DNA from: Oscillospiraceae bacterium
GTDB taxonomy: Bacteria > Bacillota_A > Clostridia > Oscillospirales > Oscillospiraceae
Assembly (NCBI GenBank): GCA_017381835.1
Contig: JAFOBK010000070.1
Coordinates: 1 to 6,965 of the forward strand
Length of the DNA stretch: 6,965 bases
Reading direction: 5' to 3'
The position numbers and the translations under genes are program-made. This document shows positions 5,192 through 6,965 of the stretch, one piece after another. Position 1 is the first letter of the stretch; the number at the start of each line of letters is the position of its first letter. Below the pieces are notes generated by a model, which searched no databases, had not been told where the DNA came from, and saw only the letters and a program-made list of their open reading frames with translations.

Positions 5192-5301
5192 TGTAGGGGA
5201 GGGTCTTGACCCTCCCGCACAGAAAGCATTTCCGTATTCGCCCAAGTCCAGTGTGGAGAGGAAACATCCTGCTGCCGGGAGGGTCAAGACCCTCCCCTAC
5301 A
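5192..5301. mobile_element. MITE-like element with perfect 26-bp terminal inverted repeats (110 bp)
   Basis: The left end (5192-5217) begins TGTAGGGGAGGGTCTTGACC. The right end (5276-5301) is its exact reverse complement over all 26 bases. Each end is also a hairpin by itself (GGGAGGGTC-TT-GACCCTCCC, 9-bp stem). The 58-bp centre encodes nothing. Ends starting TGTAGGGG are, by recall, typical of short non-autonomous elements in Clostridia and some other phyla. It lies between the inferred regulator promoter and its ribosome site, so the leader RNA could fold into a 26-bp stem ending 11 bases before GGAGG. I see no obvious target-site duplication. Confidence 0.85.
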
Positions 5302-5337
5302 AGGAAGGCGGAACGGGGGTAAGTTTCATTTTTTATC

Positions 5338-5368
5338 ATTATACCCGAATATTGCGGCTTTAGGTGAA
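5338..5368 (-). promoter_or_regulatory. Probable promoter of the regulator-kinase operon, weak -35
   Basis: The - strand carries a perfect TATAAT (plus-strand 5338-5343). The best -35, TTCACC (5368-5363), matches TTGACA at four of six positions and needs a long 19-bp spacer. A good -10 with a poor -35 is what an activator-dependent promoter looks like, and direct repeats lie just upstream. Transcription would start near 5331, giving a ~165-base leader that includes the whole MITE. Confidence 0.6.
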
Positions 5369-5372
5369 TAAA

Positions 5373-5404
5373 TTGTTAATACTACAACCCTAATTTGTGA
5401 ACAC
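5373..5404. promoter_or_regulatory. Direct-repeat pair, candidate response-regulator operator
   Basis: TTGTTAATAC (5373-5382) and TTGTGAACAC (5395-5404) agree at 8 of 10 positions. They start 22 bp apart, two turns of the helix, so they face the same side of the DNA. OmpR/PhoB-type regulators bind direct repeats spaced in multiples of about 11 bp. The pair lies just upstream of both divergent promoters, so one bound regulator could act on its own operon and on uppP. Confidence 0.45.
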
Positions 5405-5415
5405 GGAAGTTTTTC

Positions 5416-5444
5416 TTGCAAAGTACGACAAATAAAGGTACAAT
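5416..5444 (+). promoter_or_regulatory. Sigma-A type promoter of uppP
   Basis: TTGCAA (5416-5421) and TACAAT (5439-5444) are separated by an ideal 17 bp, each one or two mismatches from consensus. Transcription would begin near 5451, leaving a ~65-base leader before the uppP ATG. Confidence 0.75.
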
Positions 5445-5460
5445 ACATATATTGTAAGGT

Positions 5461-5501
5461 GGGAGTATGTCCCGTCGAAATGTTCCCTTTTGGAGGGGAC
5501 A
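5461..5501 (+). promoter_or_regulatory. uppP leader with competing hairpins
   Basis: Three pairings share the same bases and cannot all form: GGGA (5461-5464) with TCCC (5470-5473); TGTCCC (5468-5473) with GGGACA (5496-5501); GTTCCCT (5482-5488) with AGGGGAC (5494-5500, one G-U pair). The last two end within 4 bases of the AAGGAA ribosome site. This could tune translation, but the stems are short and there is no terminator T tract, so the call is tentative. Confidence 0.3.
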
Positions 5502-5516
5502 AGAAAGGAAACAATT

Positions 5517-6362
5517 ATGCTGATTGAATTACTTAAGGCCATATTATTTGGTATTGTAGAAGGTATTACCGAATGGCTGCCGGTTTCTTCCACCGGTCAT
5601 ATGATCCTGCTGGATGAGTTTGTAAAGCTGAAGGTCAGCCCGGAATTCTATGAGATGTTCCAGGTGGTGATCCAGCTGGGCGCCATTGCCGCAGTGCTGG
5701 TGCTGTTTTTCCACAAGCTCAATCCTTTCTCCGAGAAGAAAAATCACAAGCAGAAGCACAACACCTGGGTGCTGTGGATCAAAGTGATCGTGGCAGTGGC
5801 CCCCTCTGCGGTGCTGGGTCTTCTGCTGGATGACTGGATGGATGCACATCTTTATAATTATGTAGTGGTGGCCATTACCCTGATTCTTTACGGTATCGCT
5901 TTCCTCTTTGTGGAGCGTATCAACGAGCATCGGGAGGCAGTGATCGATTCTGTCAATAAGATCGATTATAAGACCGCTCTGCTGATCGGCGCATTCCAGT
6001 GTCTGTCTTTGATCCCCGGTACATCCCGCTCCGGCTCCACCATTTTGGGTGCAATTCTGCTGGGCGTCAGCCGTAGCGCAGGCGCGGAGTTCAGCTTCTT
6101 CCTGGCCATCCCTACCATGCTGGGCGCCAGCGCACTGAAGGTGCTGAAATTCATGCTGGAAGGCGTGAAGGCCACCGGCGGCGAGATCCTGGTTCTGCTG
6201 GTTGGTACTGTGGTCAGCTTCATCGTCAGTATGCTGGTGATCAAGGCCCTGATGGACTATGTCCGCAAGCGCAACTTCGCCGCTTTCGGCTACTACCGCA
6301 TTATCCTGGGCTTTGTGGTGATCGGTTACTTCCTGGTGAAGGCTTTGGTAACCGGCGCATAA
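5517..6362 (+). CDS. uppP: Undecaprenyl-diphosphate phosphatase (UppP/BacA)
   Basis: This 281-residue, multi-pass membrane enzyme removes a phosphate from undecaprenyl diphosphate, the used lipid carrier of peptidoglycan and other surface polymers, so it can be reused. Extra UppP gives bacitracin tolerance. The two family signatures are present. EGITEWLPVSSTGHMIL (15-31) includes E15, E19, S25 and H28, and PGTSRSGSTI (167-176) includes R171. Hydrophobic segments run throughout, including about 52-66, 88-103, 116-131, 157-184, 223-243 and 262-278. Length is close to E. coli's 273. I chose the ATG at 5517 because AAGGAA lies 6 bases upstream and MLIELLKAI is a normal start; an in-frame TTG at 5490 has no better ribosome site. 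It is transcribed away from the two-component operon and converges on jag. Its envelope role fits the neighbouring sensory operon. Confidence 0.96.
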   Translation: MLIELLKAILFGIVEGITEWLPVSSTGHMILLDEFVKLKVSPEFYEMFQVVIQLGAIAAVLVLFFHKLNPFSEKKNHKQKHNTWVLWIKVIVAVAPSAVLGLLLDDWMDAHLYNYVVVAITLILYGIAFLFVERINEHREAVIDSVNKIDYKTALLIGAFQCLSLIPGTSRSGSTILGAILLGVSRSAGAEFSFFLAIPTMLGASALKVLKFMLEGVKATGGEILVLLVGTVVSFIVSMLVIKALMDYVRKRNFAAFGYYRIILGFVVIGYFLVKALVTGA

Positions 6363-6441
6363 GCCGGGATGCCAGCGACTCGCTAAGAGCCGCCCTGCGG
6401 GCGGTTGCTCGCTTGCATGGCGCCTGCGGGCGCACACCGGC
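6363..6441. repeat. GC-rich multi-hairpin element after uppP
   Basis: Starting at the base after the uppP stop, an outer stem GCCGG (6363-6367) with CCGGC (6437-6441) encloses three hairpins: AGCGA-C-TCGCT (6374-6384), CCGCCC-TGC-GGGCGG (6390-6404) and GCGCC-TGCG-GGCGC (6420-6433). No T tract follows, so it is unlikely to terminate transcription on its own. It may stabilise the uppP mRNA 3' end or be another extragenic repeat. The GCGACTCGC core is the reverse complement of the one in the 423-664 repeats. Confidence 0.6.
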
Positions 6442-6483
6442 AGGCAATTCGCACGGAGCTGGGTTGTATTTATTACTGCCCAA

Positions 6484-6537
6484 TGAATTATGGTATGATT
6501 GCCCCCGGCAATCATGGATATTTCAGATTCGCTGCGC
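6484..6537 (-). repeat. Degenerate second copy of the 1286-1337 palindrome segment, inverted
   Basis: On the - strand this reads GCGCAGCG, an AT-rich spacer, ATGATTGCC-ggg-GGCAATCAT, then ACCATAATTCA. The segment at 1286-1337 reads GCGCAGCG, an AT-rich spacer, ATGATTGCC-ggt-GGCAATCAT, then ACAATAACTAA. The 9-bp palindrome stem is identical in both and the flanks are diverged. The outer arms of the 1220-1389 element are not visible here. Confidence 0.7.
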
Positions 6538-6586
6538 GGAGCACCACCCGCCCGGTATCGGAACAAGAACCTTTCTGTAAATGATA

Positions 6587-6622
6587 AACACCCCAATGCA
6601 TTTGCATTGGGGTGTTATTTTT
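6587..6622. terminator. Bidirectional terminator between uppP and jag
   Basis: A perfect 14-bp stem (AACACCCCAATGCA at 6587-6600 with TGCATTGGGGTGTT at 6603-6616) has a 2-base TT apex. On the + strand ATTTTTATTT follows, so it stops uppP transcripts. On the - strand the stem base is followed by TATCATTTAC, a weaker T-rich tail, and it starts 9 bp after the jag stop, so it probably serves both converging genes. Confidence 0.88.
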
Positions 6623-6624
6623 AT

Positions 6625-6965
6625 TTATCGAACGTATTCGATGACCACGCGGCGGTTGGGCTCGGTACCAACGGAGTAGGTGGTGATCCGGTCCATATCC
6701 TGCAAGGTGGCATGGATCACATGACGCTCGTAAGCGTTCATGGGCTCCAGAGTGGTGCGGCGGTGAGCCTTCAGCACCTGCTGTGCCTTCTTGACAGCGT
6801 AGCGGCGCAGGGAATCCTCACGCTTCTGGCGGTAAGCCTCAGCATCCACATTGATGCGGATGTGGCCTTCGATACCACGGTTGATGGTGTAGTTTGCCAG
6901 GTGCTGCAGCGCATCCAGGGTGTCGCCACGGCGGCCGATCAGGTAACCCAGATCCTGGCCAACCA
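6625..6965 (-). CDS. jag: Jag/KhpB RNA-binding protein, C-terminal ~113 residues (KH-R3H)
   Basis: The frame is open to the window edge, so the N-terminus, including any Jag-N domain, lies outside. The visible part has a KH domain with the GRRG loop in YLIGRRGDTLDALQHL, then an R3H domain with PMNAYERHVIHATLQ and the ending TYSVGTEPNRRVVIEY. Jag (SpoIIIJ-associated protein, also KhpB) is a cytosolic RNA-binding protein that works with KhpA and influences cell elongation and division in Gram-positives. A GTG at 6847-6849 is internal (Val in RINVDAEAY), not a start. The gene normally follows yidC in the rpmH-rnpA-yidC-jag cluster beside oriC, so those genes are expected beyond the right edge. 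It ends 9 bp before a terminator shared with uppP. Confidence 0.93.
   Translation of the reverse strand, partial: VGQDLGYLIGRRGDTLDALQHLANYTINRGIEGHIRINVDAEAYRQKREDSLRRYAVKKAQQVLKAHRRTTLEPMNAYERHVIHATLQDMDRITTYSVGTEPNRRVVIEYVR

Noticed and set aside
4285..5196. Long + strand open frame (303 codons) over the response regulator
   Set aside because: It is the antisense shadow of a clear OmpR-family gene and runs on into the regulator's own leader.
5167..5229. Upstream-extended start for the response regulator (21 extra residues)
   Set aside because: The extension would be read from the MITE and lacks a ribosome site; GGAGG precedes the ATG at 5166.
5544..6596. Long - strand open frame (350 codons) over uppP
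   Set aside because: It is antisense to uppP, starts beyond the intergenic palindrome and is full of His/Gln, typical of a reversed membrane-protein gene.

Overview
The window looks like a chromosomal stretch from an anaerobic, Gram-positive gut-type Clostridia, most likely an Oscillospiraceae/Ruminococcaceae-like organism. The evidence is an ATP-type PEP carboxykinase, a Jag/KhpB protein, strong GGAGG-type ribosome sites, moderate GC in the genes, and intergenic DNA crowded with small hairpin repeats. The species cannot be named from this sequence.

Left part (1-1750). The 3' end of pckA on the + strand closes with a textbook terminator. Two diverged copies of a ~120 bp repeat follow, leading into an AT-rich 97-codon membrane-protein gene that I do not recognise. 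About 775 bp without a gene comes next. It holds a TGTCAT-ended inverted repeat (1015-1127), a multi-hairpin element (1220-1389), a strong bidirectional terminator-like hairpin (1407-1440), a 14-bp-stem palindrome (1472-1503) and a cluster of five DnaA-box-like 9-mers (1542-1728).

Middle (1751-5166, - strand). This is a tight four-gene operon read right to left: an OmpR/PhoB-type response regulator, a membrane histidine kinase, a membrane-anchored PDZ protein with no protease domain, and a FatA/FatB-type acyl-ACP thioesterase. Gaps are 0, 3 and 17 bp. The gene content suggests an envelope-sensing system that also influences fatty-acid chain release, but the signal is unknown.

Control region (5167-5516). 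A 110-bp MITE-like element with perfect 26-bp terminal inverted repeats sits in the inferred leader of the operon, 11 bp upstream of the regulator's ribosome site. Beyond it are back-to-back promoters. Between them lies a pair of 10-bp direct repeats two helical turns apart, a plausible binding site for the regulator and a possible link to the divergent gene.

Right part (5517-6965). uppP (undecaprenyl-diphosphate phosphatase, cell-wall lipid carrier recycling) is on the + strand. It is followed by a GC-rich multi-hairpin repeat, a second copy of a palindrome core also found at 1286-1337, and a bidirectional terminator shared with the converging jag/khpB gene, which is cut by the window end. 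jag normally lies in the rpmH-rnpA-yidC-jag cluster near oriC. From its orientation I infer that the origin is off the right edge and that the fork moves leftward through this window. That makes the DnaA-box cluster on the left notable.
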